DNA of 64,000 nt from Oligoflexia bacterium (GTDB taxonomy: Bacteria > Bdellovibrionota > Bacteriovoracia > Bacteriovoracales > Bacteriovoracaceae): assembly GCA_015231955.1 (NCBI GenBank), contig JADGAN010000022.1:22623-86622 (forward strand), in the 5' to 3' direction. The translations under genes and the position numbers were made by a program. The notes beneath the pieces were generated by a model that saw only the letters and a program-made list of their open reading frames with translations, did not search any database and was not told the origin of the DNA. Positions 34,285 through 44,152 of the stretch are shown here, piece by piece. Within the stretch, counting starts at the first letter, position 1. Each line of letters starts with the position of its first letter.

Positions 34285-35748
34285 TTATGGAATAAAAGTT
34301 CCCGTAGGAAAACTACAATCCTTTGCTGTAAGCATCTTTTTTATGATGTTGCGATTCACCTCATGGAGGATAGTATTTAAAAGCACAAAAGTTTTTTGAA
34401 TTCTTATGCTTGATTTCTCATCGTAACGATCATAGGGATTATCTCGTACATCCTGAATGATCATGAAAAAAAGTGCATAGGGGTCAAAACTACTACCATA
34501 CTCTAGATAGTGTGCTGGTAGTGAAGAAAATTTATGCAGGAGTCGCTCTAACTCTCCAAAGCTGTTCTCTTGAAAAGCAAACGCAAATCCCATCTCTTTG
34601 TCCAAGATGGGGGCGAGTTGCTGCACGATTTTTAAAATCATGCGCATCCCCTCTTTTTTCGCTGGAAAACGTGGGCCTTCACTCTTATCCTCGTCCTCCA
34701 GTATGGCGATTGCCGTATGCAAGGCCACCATCTGAGAAAGCAGTAAATTTTGCGCTCGTTGCACATTTTCACTGCTTTGATCACATTGTGATAATTGTTG
34801 CGCAATCGTAGCGATGCTCATGCGCTCAATGCTTCCTCGCTTGCCATTAATGTTAACTGCGATAAAGGAGGAGGCAGCAGCACTCATCTTCTCTTTAAAT
34901 TTTCGAAGTGTTGCGGCAACGTCGATTTCATAGATTGCAGGAATACTCTTTAAGCTCACATCCTCTTTTTGCAAAAACGGCAAGACATCCACAAGCGCCT
35001 CGCGAGCGATAGCGCTTAGATCAATAGGGTACTTATAGCACTGCTGGTCCATCTGTTGCCTTAGTTTGAAAAGGTGGGTGTAAAAGATATCCCTAAAGGA
35101 TGCAGTGTCGTAGTTGGAGCAATAGAGCACTTGTTGTTTGGGATCTAATTTTTTTACCTCTTCATCAATCTTTTTGTTTACTGCTAAAATCTGCTGTAAT
35201 CCCTCACAACTGTTCTTTGGCGGTAATCGAGAAACTTTCATCACCCGCAGCATAAGCTTTTTTACAGTTCCACTCTTGAAAATCTCCCGACACCCAACAT
35301 CTTTTCTCAAGATTTGCGCATTAACATTATCGCTAAAGTTGGCCATTGAGGTTCCATCCACGGCAGAGCAATCAAAACCCTCCTGCTTTAAAAGTGTGCC
35401 TATTTTCAGAGAAAACTCCTCATAAGTAACAGCACCAATATCCTTCTCGCAAAAATCTTTCCACGTCCGCTGCTTTTTAAGCAGATACTTTTCAAGGAGC
35501 AAGGGAACCAGCAGCGCTGTTCGCATCGATTTGGCATTGTCACCGAAAGCTCTATAGTTTTCGCTCCAATGGACAACTCCCTTCTTTAAGCAAAAACAAC
35601 TGGAATTGGGGGCCTTCAGGCACTCCAGTCCTTTCGTAACATGATAATAGGAGTTCCCGCTTTTGTTATCTGCTGCGGTTACTACTTCTAAGGATAAGAG
35701 CAGAGAACAGATCGTAGCTAAAAATAAACGACTAGCAATAGATTTCAT
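34285..35748 (-). CDS. Large exported protein of unknown family
   Basis: A protein of 487 residues with a signal peptide (MKSIASRLFLATICSLLLSLEVVTAA). The mature part is helical and has about twelve Cys, mostly in the first half (SSCFCLKKG, KDFCEKD, GFDCSAVD, VGCREIF, NSCEGL, LYCSNYD, QQCYKYP), which fits disulfides. The second half is a long run of amphipathic helices with few Cys. No catalytic motif was found. It is on the same strand as the Gln-rich protein downstream, about 133 bases away. It is divergent from the alpha/beta-hydrolase gene at 35884. Confidence 0.6.
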   Translation of the reverse strand: MKSIASRLFLATICSLLLSLEVVTAADNKSGNSYYHVTKGLECLKAPNSSCFCLKKGVVHWSENYRAFGDNAKSMRTALLVPLLLEKYLLKKQRTWKDFCEKDIGAVTYEEFSLKIGTLLKQEGFDCSAVDGTSMANFSDNVNAQILRKDVGCREIFKSGTVKKLMLRVMKVSRLPPKNSCEGLQQILAVNKKIDEEVKKLDPKQQVLYCSNYDTASFRDIFYTHLFKLRQQMDQQCYKYPIDLSAIAREALVDVLPFLQKEDVSLKSIPAIYEIDVAATLRKFKEKMSAAASSFIAVNINGKRGSIERMSIATIAQQLSQCDQSSENVQRAQNLLLSQMVALHTAIAILEDEDKSEGPRFPAKKEGMRMILKIVQQLAPILDKEMGFAFAFQENSFGELERLLHKFSSLPAHYLEYGSSFDPYALFFMIIQDVRDNPYDRYDEKSSIRIQKTFVLLNTILHEVNRNIIKKMLTAKDCSFPTGTFIP

Positions 35749-35883
35749 TGTATACCCACCCTTTATTAGCAGCTTTTCGGTAACTCTCTGCTTAGCTTTA
35801 ATTGGAGCTAAATCTTTATTGCCAAATCACCTAAAACTATCAAAACTAAATTATACTGAAATAGAATTTACGAGGTTTTTACT

Positions 35884-37398
35884 ATGCTCTTTCAAAGCAT
35901 TGCTGCTTTTGCGCTTTTACTCTCTCTTCATGTACAGGCGATGGCAGAGGAAAAATGCCCTATTAACGATGAGATTACAAAAAAAATCTTTGCTAAGCTA
36001 GCGGCCGATTTTCAAGGCGGAAAAATCCAAGATCCCCATAAAACGTGTGGAGAAGTTGCTGAAGATTTTTATAAAGAAGCTAGTCTAAAAAAATATTCGC
36101 AAAGTATAGAGAACATTTGCAAGCTCTTTGCATACAGTTTTCTAGATGGTGTGCAACTTAAGGCCGTCAAAGCGGCATTAACTCTTACCTGCAATGGTGC
36201 TACGAACGAGCAACAGATTACAAACCCACTCTTTCTGGCCTATTGCAAGGCCTTTTTAGGAACGGCGGTGGTGGAAACAGTAGAGGGAGTGCCTCCCCGT
36301 TTAGATCCAGAATACGCCAAAGGGATGCCAAAATATCTCTTGATGCTGGGAGAGGGCGAGGTTAATTTAAACCTGGAAAACTTGCGTGGGTACCACAACT
36401 ATCTCCAAGATATTTTTGCCAAGAAGTATGAGTGCCTTGATCGTTTTATGGCGGAAAATGCGCTAGCTGAGGCGGAGGAAGCCGTTGTAAGCAAACAATG
36501 TGCGATTCCCAATGCGAACTTTGCTCCTTTGACTTTTTTTGAGCAGGCCATAGCTTCGCTAAGACAATTTTTCCCCAATGCTTTGAACACGCTTTTGCAT
36601 GGTTCAGAAGATGACAGGAGAGTCGCTAATCCCGAGGGGGGTGGTTTACTGCTCCTCAATCTTTTTAAAGAGCACAGAGAAGATATTGTAATTCAACGTG
36701 ATCCTAATGTTGGTGTGACACTCAAAGGGGATCGCTTTACTCATTTATGCAAAGAGGGTGATCGAAAAGGAGTGGTAACCATTTTCTCTGGGAGTGGTGG
36801 GCCTGCACTAAGTTATTTAGCAGACACCATCAATACTTATCAACACCACTGCTATGACGTCGATGTTGTCGATTATCGTGGTTATGGCGAATCGACGGGA
36901 GAGCTGCCAAGTGAACTGGAAATAGCGGCCGATGCTTATGCGGTTTTTCAATATTCACAAGCAGCTTTGGCCAAGGGTGAGCAACATATTATTCACGGCT
37001 TCTCCTTTGGTGGAATCGTTGCAAGCATGCTCTATGCAAACCTCCAAGAAGAGGGGAAAGAGCGAGTTGCCAAAATTATTCTGGATAGACCGATGACTTC
37101 ACTCCATCGGGCCGCGGCCGCCCATATGCATGGTGTAGCGACGGCGGGGATGATCGCCAATCGGAGTTTGGGAAAATACTCCTTAAGAGATCAAGTAAGA
37201 GAAGAGAAGATTAAGGCCAAGGATTTAGAGAGTAAATTCTATATCATGACTGCTTCTCTAAAAAAGGATGTGCTCAGCAAAGATGCGGAGGCGTTTGCAA
37301 GGAAATACAAGGTTAAAAAGTATAGCAGTAGCGAGGCCAAGCACCTCGATGATTTCTCCATGCAACTACCGCTTACAACTATTTTAAAGGGAGACTAA
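35884..37398 (+). CDS. Exported alpha/beta-hydrolase
   Basis: A protein of 504 residues with a signal peptide (to about residue 21) and a Cys-bearing helical N-terminal domain of roughly 270 residues that I cannot name. The last 230 residues form an alpha/beta-hydrolase: VVTIFSGSGGPALSY (oxyanion loop), DVVDYRGYGESTG, a nucleophile elbow HGFSFGG with Ser near 375, a DRPM strand near 400 and a likely His at KHLDDF near 485. It could be an esterase, thioesterase or peptidase acting in the periplasm or outside. CGAGGTTTTT precedes the ATG. Its 3' end overlaps the leftward EamA gene by 15 bases. Confidence 0.78.
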   Translation: MLFQSIAAFALLLSLHVQAMAEEKCPINDEITKKIFAKLAADFQGGKIQDPHKTCGEVAEDFYKEASLKKYSQSIENICKLFAYSFLDGVQLKAVKAALTLTCNGATNEQQITNPLFLAYCKAFLGTAVVETVEGVPPRLDPEYAKGMPKYLLMLGEGEVNLNLENLRGYHNYLQDIFAKKYECLDRFMAENALAEAEEAVVSKQCAIPNANFAPLTFFEQAIASLRQFFPNALNTLLHGSEDDRRVANPEGGGLLLLNLFKEHREDIVIQRDPNVGVTLKGDRFTHLCKEGDRKGVVTIFSGSGGPALSYLADTINTYQHHCYDVDVVDYRGYGESTGELPSELEIAADAYAVFQYSQAALAKGEQHIIHGFSFGGIVASMLYANLQEEGKERVAKIILDRPMTSLHRAAAAHMHGVATAGMIANRSLGKYSLRDQVREEKIKAKDLESKFYIMTASLKKDVLSKDAEAFARKYKVKKYSSSEAKHLDDFSMQLPLTTILKGD

Positions 37399-38259
37399 AA
37401 CAATACCGCTAAAAGCGAGAAGCACGGCGACCAGCTTGCGTTTGGTAATCCGCTCTTTGAAAAAGATGCTGGCAAGAATCAGCACAAAGATGGTGCTGGT
37501 TTGACTGATGATGGCGGAGATGCCCGCCTCGGTATACTTCATGCTCGCAAGCCAAAAGAGCAGGCCCAAGTAGGAAGCACAAAGGGTAGCGGGAAAAGCG
37601 ACAAGCCAGGCGCGGGAGGGGCGAAAGATGGCGAAGATCTGCTTGCGTCTCGGCATCCCCAGCGTAAAGAGGAGGAGTACCAGCGCGCTGACCAGTTGGC
37701 GAATGGTGGTGGCCCAAAGGATAGGAGAACGCTCCAGTACCGGTTTAGCGATCACGACCCCGATAGCGATGGTCAGCATAGCGAGAACCCCTAAAAGCAG
37801 GCCCAGCATGGGCCGCTGGCCAGGAAGGTGCTGCCCGCCCTCCCCTCTTTTGTAGATCGCAAGCACAGCGGCCGACATCACTAAGAGCATGCCGAAAATT
37901 TTAAGTGGCGTAAGCTTTTCGTCTAAAAGAATATAGGCCGTGATCACCACAAAGGGAGAGTAAAAGCAATCGATGATAGCAGCGACACTAGCGCCAACGT
38001 AGTCGAGGCAGAAGTGAAAGAGGGTGTCGGAGATAGCAATGCTTAGAATACCAGAAAGGGCCAGTAGCAGATAATCCTCGCGTGTGCCTTTCCAGAAGAG
38101 ATCACCAGTGATGGCCACGGTGATTAGCAGGAGAATGGAGGCCACGCAGACACGATAGAGGTTAAGCGCATAGGGAGAGACAATTTCCATGCTTTTTTTG
38201 ATGAGAATGACAGCAAAGGCCCAGATAATCGCACACAGTAAGGCGTAAAATTCACCCAT
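37384..38259 (-). CDS. EamA/DMT-family transporter
   Basis: A membrane protein of 291 residues with ten hydrophobic helices in two EamA repeats. The first opens MGEFYALLCAIIWAFAVIL and the second around LLGVLAMLTIAIGVVIAKPVL. The C-terminal GISAIISQTSTIFVLILAS and FFKERITKRKLVAVLLAFSGI are typical of drug/metabolite exporters. It lies 18 bases after the adenine deaminase gene, so it may export or import a purine or amine in the same unit. The substrate cannot be told from the sequence. Confidence 0.87.
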   Translation of the reverse strand: MGEFYALLCAIIWAFAVILIKKSMEIVSPYALNLYRVCVASILLLITVAITGDLFWKGTREDYLLLALSGILSIAISDTLFHFCLDYVGASVAAIIDCFYSPFVVITAYILLDEKLTPLKIFGMLLVMSAAVLAIYKRGEGGQHLPGQRPMLGLLLGVLAMLTIAIGVVIAKPVLERSPILWATTIRQLVSALVLLLFTLGMPRRKQIFAIFRPSRAWLVAFPATLCASYLGLLFWLASMKYTEAGISAIISQTSTIFVLILASIFFKERITKRKLVAVLLAFSGIVLVSL

Positions 38260-38277
38260 GAAGATTTTAGTTTCCTA

Positions 38278-40005
38278 TTATACAAAGAGCGAAGTGAAAT
38301 CGAATTGCAAAACGTCGACTAAACCCCGATCGGTTAATTTAAGCTTAGGGATAACAGGAAGTGAGAGGAAGGACATGGTGATAAAAGGGTTCTCCAGTCG
38401 CACGCCCTGCTTTCGCGCCTCCAGCAGCAGCTTTTGTTTTTGCTTATTCACCTCTTGCACACTCTTTTTTGACATAAGACCTGCAATAGGAAGGGGAAGC
38501 AATGCCTTAACTTTGCCATCTAGGACGACAATCTCTCCCCCTTGCGATTCGATCAAACTCTTAACGGCAATCTCCATATCACCATCATTGGTGCCAATGA
38601 TGATAATGTTGTGACTATCGTGGGCCACCGTGGAGGCGATTGCTCCTTGCTTTAAACCAAACCCATGCACAAATCCCACACCAACATGCCCACTAGCAAG
38701 GTGGCGCTCGACCACAGCGATTTTTAAGATATCGTGTTCAACATCGGAAAGAATATTGCGAGCAGCATCGAAGCAGCGTGGATGGTACTGCATCTCTTCG
38801 GTGAGCAGTTGATTTTTTATAAGTTTAATGACCCGCAAAGCTTTGTGCTTGACCTCTTTTATTTTTAATTTTTGTTCACTAAAGTGGCCCACATTGACAG
38901 TTCCACGAATAGGAGAGGTTTTGCGTTTTCGTGATTTAGCAGTAAATTTAAAATCTAGGGCCACCACTTGTCCGCTACGAAAAACTTTTTGAATATTAAA
39001 ATTTTTAAAGTTATCGAAGACGATAAGATCGGCCCAATAACCGGGCACCACCGCCCCTTTGCGCTCGATCTTGTAGTGTTCGGCAGTGTTGATGGTGGCC
39101 ATCTTAATCGCCATCACCGGATCAAGTCCAAGCTTTACGGCACGCTTAACACAGTAGTTGATATGCTCTCTTGCCACCAAATCTTCGGGCAAACGATCAT
39201 CGGTACAGAAGGAGAAGCGAGCACAATTTTTTTCCTCCACCAAAGGCAGGAGTGTCTCTAAATTTTTAGCACAACTCCCCTCGCGAATTAAGATTTTCAT
39301 TCCCCGCGCCAGCTTCTCCCGCGCTTCAGCAGTTGTGACACACTCATGATCGGACAAAATCCCCGCCGCCACATAGGCATTGAGCGCATGCCCACTCACC
39401 CCAGGAGCGTGTCCATCAACGCGTTTTTGTTTTCCAATCAGCACTTTCTTTAAAATATCGTGATGCGCGCCAATCACCGCAGGAAAATTCATCACCTCCC
39501 CAATACCGCGAACCCACGGTTCATCGATGAAGGGTTCAAGATCTTTGGCGAGTAACGTAGAGCCGGAGGTCTCTAGGTGGGTTGCAGGAACGCACGAAGG
39601 GAGCATAAAGTAAAAGGAGATATGGTTATTCTTGCTCGACTCGAGCATAAACTTAATGCCATCTTGCCCGAGAACATTGGCAATCTCATGAGGGTCAACA
39701 ATCACACTGGTTGTGCCCAGAGGGACAATCGCTTTTGCAAACTCAAACGGAGAGACCATGGCGCTCTCAATATGCACATGGGCATCGATGAGTCCAGGGG
39801 CCACATAAGCACCTTTGATATCGATCAGCTGATGTGCATGCTTGCGCTCATACACCCCGACCCCTGCAATTTTGCGATCGGAAATCAGCACATCCCCCTC
39901 CTCAATCTTAGAGGAGAAGACATTGACGATTTTACAATTTTTAAGTAGGAGATCGCCCCTACTCTTTCCACTCGCAACTTTCACTAAGCGACTTAACGAC
40001 TCCAT
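38278..40005 (-). CDS. ade: Adenine deaminase
   Basis: A protein of 575 residues of the Ade type (amidohydrolase fold), which hydrolyses adenine to hypoxanthine and ammonia. Landmarks are the metal-binding GLIDAHVHIESAMVSP (about 72-87), VIVDPHEIANVLG, DGHAPGVSGHALNAYVAAGI, SDHECVTTAEA, CTDDRLPEDL and GHVGVGFVHGFGLKQGAIASTVAHDSHN (two segments). The length is close to E. coli Ade (588). It is the middle gene of a leftward set: DJ-1/PfpI protein, ade, EamA transporter, with gaps of 48 and 18 bases. Together with a NupG-like importer it suggests that purines are taken up and used for nitrogen. Confidence 0.95.
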   Translation of the reverse strand: MESLSRLVKVASGKSRGDLLLKNCKIVNVFSSKIEEGDVLISDRKIAGVGVYERKHAHQLIDIKGAYVAPGLIDAHVHIESAMVSPFEFAKAIVPLGTTSVIVDPHEIANVLGQDGIKFMLESSKNNHISFYFMLPSCVPATHLETSGSTLLAKDLEPFIDEPWVRGIGEVMNFPAVIGAHHDILKKVLIGKQKRVDGHAPGVSGHALNAYVAAGILSDHECVTTAEAREKLARGMKILIREGSCAKNLETLLPLVEEKNCARFSFCTDDRLPEDLVAREHINYCVKRAVKLGLDPVMAIKMATINTAEHYKIERKGAVVPGYWADLIVFDNFKNFNIQKVFRSGQVVALDFKFTAKSRKRKTSPIRGTVNVGHFSEQKLKIKEVKHKALRVIKLIKNQLLTEEMQYHPRCFDAARNILSDVEHDILKIAVVERHLASGHVGVGFVHGFGLKQGAIASTVAHDSHNIIIIGTNDGDMEIAVKSLIESQGGEIVVLDGKVKALLPLPIAGLMSKKSVQEVNKQKQKLLLEARKQGVRLENPFITMSFLSLPVIPKLKLTDRGLVDVLQFDFTSLFV

Positions 40006-40053
40006 CTACTAGCTACCCCTCTTCTAATTTACTCGCTGGATCACCTGCCTCTC

Positions 40054-40602
40054 TTACCCAAACAACATCTTTTCTTGGCACTCCCGACTCGCTTCCAGCA
40101 TGCCTATCTCCTCGAGGATTTTAAAGCCAAAGGCACAGGCCGTGGCAGGGCCGCGACTGGTAATGAAGTTGCCATCAACCACGACTGGCGCATCCACATA
40201 GGTACTATCGTGAAGCGCCTCTTTTACCGAAGGGTAACAAGTGGCTTTCTTCCCCTTTAGCAGGCCTAGCCCCGCCAATACGCGTGGGGCCGCACAGATC
40301 GCTGCAATCTTCTTTTTAAACTCCACATGCTTTAAGATAAAATCACGAACATCGGCCGAGCGTTCAAGGTTAGCGGTACCCAGTCCGCCTCCAGGTAGTA
40401 TTACCATATCGTAGATGCGATTTTTTTTAGTCACCTCGCGCAGAGTGCGCTCCATTTTAATAATCACTCTACTAGAACTCTCAACCGTTTCATTCTCTAC
40501 ACCAATGAGGTCTATATTAACGTTGGCCCTGCGTAAGATATCCACCACTGCTAGCGCCTCAATATCCTCAAAGCCATCGCAAAAGAGCATACAAACTTGC
40601 AT
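40054..40602 (-). CDS. DJ-1/PfpI-family protein
   Basis: A protein of 182 residues of the DJ-1/ThiJ/PfpI type. The nucleophile elbow is AAICAAP with Cys103. An acidic residue sits at the start (CDGFEDIEA), and DMVILPGGGLGTANL precedes the elbow. Bacterial YajL/DJ-1 members act as chaperones or glyoxalase/deglycase-like enzymes; the exact activity of this one is open. AAGGGGGTTTTT lies before the ATG. It leads the set with ade and the EamA transporter. Confidence 0.85.
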   Translation of the reverse strand: MQVCMLFCDGFEDIEALAVVDILRRANVNIDLIGVENETVESSSRVIIKMERTLREVTKKNRIYDMVILPGGGLGTANLERSADVRDFILKHVEFKKKIAAICAAPRVLAGLGLLKGKKATCYPSVKEALHDSTYVDAPVVVDGNFITSRGPATACAFGFKILEEIGMLEASRECQEKMLFG

Positions 40603-40701
40603 AAAAACCCCCTTAACATTTAAAGAAGGAACGAGTTAAAAAATTATCCCAAGATGCTTGAAATAGCAAACATAGAAAGGGGCGAGAGTGCGGGCGAGAG
40701 A

Positions 40702-41394
40702 TTATTTTGCAAAGTCTTGAACACAATAATTGAGATACTGCGAATTCTCTTCTCGCGCAAAACCTATACCCAATAATTTATAAGCGGGATTTAAAATATT
40801 TTTACGGTGGCCACGATCATAGACCCCTTCATCAACAATCAGTTGAATCACAAAGGTTCTCGCTGCAAGTTTAGGATTGACCAGAGCATTGCGTTCTCCA
40901 CTGCTACCGCTGGCAATGTTCTCTCCACAACCACCATTCACTCCCTCTTTGATGCAACGATCACTAGGATTACTACCATCGGCAAAGTGGCCGAAAGTGG
41001 CAGAAAGCGAAAGCACCTCTGCATACTTCTGAGCTGCTCTGGAGATACGAGGATCAAGCTTTAAGGCCGCGACTGCACCTCTTGCTTGTAAATCGTAGTA
41101 GGCTTCACTCCCCTCCTGCAAACGATTGTGAGCATAATCCTTGGGATTTAACCTTGCAAAGTTAACCTCATTTAACATCTCCACTTCAAAACCATTAACC
41201 TTGTCTTGAGGGATGATGTAGTCATCGTCTCGCTCTTGATCTGCTCTGTTACTAGTGACGCTAGCAAGGTCACCACCATTGCCACTTGTGCCTCCGCAAG
41301 CAGTAATTGCGAAAATCAACATCGTGGCCATCAATAGGGGGAATAAATTTTTAATTTTCATGTTGTCATTATAGTTATTATTGGCAGTAAACAT
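40702..41394 (-). CDS. CAP-domain (SCP/PR-1-like) lipoprotein
   Basis: A protein of 230 residues. A signal region with lipobox FAITAC gives a lipidated Cys at about 33, then a Gly/Ser-rich linker. The CAP domain follows from about residue 75: MLNEVNFARLNPKDYA, DPRISRAAQKYAEVLS, FGHFADG, CGENIASG, DRGHRKNILNPAYKLLGIGFA, where the two His and Glu residues of the CAP cavity are kept. Such proteins are found in bacterial envelopes; their activity is not settled. GAGGAAG lies before the ATG at 41394, and another ATG 33 bases later (MKIKNLF) would give a shorter signal. Confidence 0.85.
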   Translation of the reverse strand: MFTANNNYNDNMKIKNLFPLLMATMLIFAITACGGTSGNGGDLASVTSNRADQERDDDYIIPQDKVNGFEVEMLNEVNFARLNPKDYAHNRLQEGSEAYYDLQARGAVAALKLDPRISRAAQKYAEVLSLSATFGHFADGSNPSDRCIKEGVNGGCGENIASGSSGERNALVNPKLAARTFVIQLIVDEGVYDRGHRKNILNPAYKLLGIGFAREENSQYLNYCVQDFAK

Positions 41395-41597
41395 TTTTTT
41401 TTCTTCCTCTAAGCTTATCTTCAAGCACTTACCTCTGCTCTCTATCTTTGTCAATTAAGCAACTGCCTAGAAAAATGGTCACCACCCTGTAACGCTTTTT
41501 GTTTAAGCCTCTGATTTTGCAATCTGGCCTAAGAGCTAGAGCTGACTATGTTACAATGCAATCATCTTTTTTAAATGAGTAGAGAGCGGAGGCCTTC

Positions 41598-44126
41598 ATG
41601 AAACTAATTGTCCTAGCATTAATCACACCCTTGTTGTTTTTAAGTGGTAGTGGGGGTATAACTCAAAGTTTTGCTTGCAGCTCCACCTACCAGAAACTTG
41701 GCCACGATTATCAAAAAGAGTCTAACTATGCCGATTATATTGCTGGGAAAATTACTTCCGGCACAGACGATGCTTTTTTGGAACAAAAAATAAAAGAGCA
41801 GCAACTTACACTCTCACTGGCCGAACTAAAACAAATTTTACACTCCGGTTTTAGTCGGGAAATTTTCTGTAAACCGTGGCCACTACACCGCGATGAGATC
41901 TTACGGCAACTTTTTGCTGGCCACTTTACCAATGCTCTTCGCAAAGGTGCAAATCCAAAGCTTTCACAGCTTTTACATAAAATAAAACACTCTTGGCCCT
42001 CACCCTTCCCGCATAAAATTTCTCTAAGAGATGGTAAAAGCAAAGAGTTTACCAACAATTTTTACTACTATTTAAACCCGCACGACCATCTCATTTATGT
42101 CAAACCCAATTATGAAATTGAACCCTCCGAGCACAAATATTTACAAGGGGGGGAGTTACATAAACTTTCGGACAAAGAGAGCTTAGGTAATACAGCAGAG
42201 TGGAACCTCTTCGATAGAGTTGGTGGCCCACTCTCACTTCTGGATGCGGATGAGTTTATAGCAGAGATTGCTGCTGCTAGTGATATCGTCATTGCCAAGA
42301 CCAATAAGGATCGCTACTACTTTTATCAACCAACCTATGCCGAGCTACCCTCTAAATGGCGAAGAGAAGAGGGAGTGCTTGCCGGCGAACTCTTTGCACC
42401 CTTTGGTCAAAAATCGTGGTCGCTGAATACCGCCTGCGCTGTTCGCAAGGAGTATCGTCGTACCAGTGAATTTATGCACCCTCGTGACATTGTCGAATAC
42501 TACACCGACGGTGCCGGTCAAAAAATTGCATTAGGTTTTTGTGCCACCCTCTTCTCTCTAGATAAAGATGGCCACACCTTGAGTTACTGGGACACCGGTC
42601 TCCCTGCTAACTTTTCGCGCTTTATCCTCTCTCCTCAAAAAGGGGACTTCACCATTGATGGATTTAGTAGTGCTGGCTCCACTCTCTTTGTCACCGGTAC
42701 TGATCGCGAAGGAAAACGTAAGATGTTTACACGCCTTTTTGATTACGATGTTTATGGCGGCAATCCTACACTACAAAACTACTATGAGGTTAATCCCACA
42801 AAAGAGCAGTTGGCCTCTATTCAAAATATGCATCTTGCTCATCGAAAATTTCCACTCCCTGGCTGGAGCGAAGTCAGTCCCATCTTCAAAGATCATAAAA
42901 GTAGTGCTAGTGCCAGTAATAAGATCACCATTATCACCACAGGGCAAGGGGATGATGCTCGCGAACTGCGTGTTGCTGGCCGTAATAGCAAAGGAGAAGA
43001 GGGGTATTACCATAAAGCACTAAAAGATACTCATTGGAGATTTCATAAGAGCAAAGAGTCTCTCTTAAGCAATAGCAATCCTTACACATATCAAGACCAG
43101 CAGCAAGGGGCGCCCTCTGCTTTTCGTTACTGTAAAGACTACCCCAGCGGCAAAATAGAGATAAAGGGGAAAGAAGTTCCTGAGATCTCCTCTTTGGAAC
43201 TTTTGGACTACCACTACTTTTTAACTGCGGGAGAACCGGGAGTTTTGCGTGTAAAACTTCGTGATGGAAAAAGTTTTGATCTGGAGTTTCACACCCTCGA
43301 TGCATGGACCCCCTTTGCCCAAAAAAAGCGTTGTGAACAGCTTATTGGCCAAGTTGAAGGAGAACCCAAAGCACTCATGGGAACGTTGGTAATTGCCGAT
43401 GCAGCGGCGGCAGCAAATCCCACCATCAAAAAATATTTTGGCCCTTACAACAAACTCACCAACGCTTTGCAAGTCATTGCCGATGATCATGAGGTTAAAG
43501 TAAAAATGGATGGTGTATACCGGAATAGCATCAACAGTGGAGACTATCTGGCCTTGCCTCCCATGAAAATGCGCTTTATACGAGACAACTCTCATGATGA
43601 GGCCACACCCTTCTTTCAAGAGTTAATAACGCAAGAAGAGCTCCTGCTAAAAAATACGAGAGACCAAGAGAAGCTACAGCTAGTTATCAAAAAAAATCAA
43701 GCACTCTTACAACGGTTGCGCGATTTGCAAGCATCCATCCCACTCGATGGGCTGAGCAAAGCAATTGCCAATAAAATAGTCGATGCCATTCTCCTTCCCC
43801 CCATCAACGGGATCACCGATATTACAGGCATCACGGAGAGTGTTCCCTTCATGGGTTCGATCTCAAAAATCACGCCAAAACTTTTTGCATCCTATGCCAG
43901 CATCAATTTTCAAAATTTTAAAAAGGGTGTCCCACAGTCGTTAAAGGATGCCATTCAAACTCTTGAAAAACGTATCAAAAATTATGAGGTGTTTACCAAA
44001 CAAAAGCAATGCAAACCAGCGATGCTCCCAGAAAACCAACTAAAGCAGTTAAGTGATAGCATGAGTTCTCTTGCTCAAACTGCCAGCAAAGAGGCTTGCT
44101 CCAATTCAATTGGATTGCTAGAATAG
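41598..44126 (+). CDS. Very large exported protein of unknown family
   Basis: A protein of 842 residues with a signal peptide (MKLIVLALITPLLFLSGSGG...). The middle, from about 170 to 600, is beta-rich with repeated Tyr/Phe-Asp-Gly-type turns (for example DRYYFYQPTYAE, GSTLFVTGTDREGKRKMF, ELRVAGRNSKGEEGYYHKA), which could be blades of a propeller. A helical region with a coiled coil (LLLKNTRDQEKLQLVIKKNQ) makes up the last 180 residues. I found no catalytic motif. The short exported Cys-rich protein downstream starts 27 bases after the stop, so the two are likely co-transcribed. Confidence 0.6.
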   Translation: MKLIVLALITPLLFLSGSGGITQSFACSSTYQKLGHDYQKESNYADYIAGKITSGTDDAFLEQKIKEQQLTLSLAELKQILHSGFSREIFCKPWPLHRDEILRQLFAGHFTNALRKGANPKLSQLLHKIKHSWPSPFPHKISLRDGKSKEFTNNFYYYLNPHDHLIYVKPNYEIEPSEHKYLQGGELHKLSDKESLGNTAEWNLFDRVGGPLSLLDADEFIAEIAAASDIVIAKTNKDRYYFYQPTYAELPSKWRREEGVLAGELFAPFGQKSWSLNTACAVRKEYRRTSEFMHPRDIVEYYTDGAGQKIALGFCATLFSLDKDGHTLSYWDTGLPANFSRFILSPQKGDFTIDGFSSAGSTLFVTGTDREGKRKMFTRLFDYDVYGGNPTLQNYYEVNPTKEQLASIQNMHLAHRKFPLPGWSEVSPIFKDHKSSASASNKITIITTGQGDDARELRVAGRNSKGEEGYYHKALKDTHWRFHKSKESLLSNSNPYTYQDQQQGAPSAFRYCKDYPSGKIEIKGKEVPEISSLELLDYHYFLTAGEPGVLRVKLRDGKSFDLEFHTLDAWTPFAQKKRCEQLIGQVEGEPKALMGTLVIADAAAAANPTIKKYFGPYNKLTNALQVIADDHEVKVKMDGVYRNSINSGDYLALPPMKMRFIRDNSHDEATPFFQELITQEELLLKNTRDQEKLQLVIKKNQALLQRLRDLQASIPLDGLSKAIANKIVDAILLPPINGITDITGITESVPFMGSISKITPKLFASYASINFQNFKKGVPQSLKDAIQTLEKRIKNYEVFTKQKQCKPAMLPENQLKQLSDSMSSLAQTASKEACSNSIGLLE

Positions 44127-44152
44127 TCTATACATTCACCTGGAGGTTTTTG

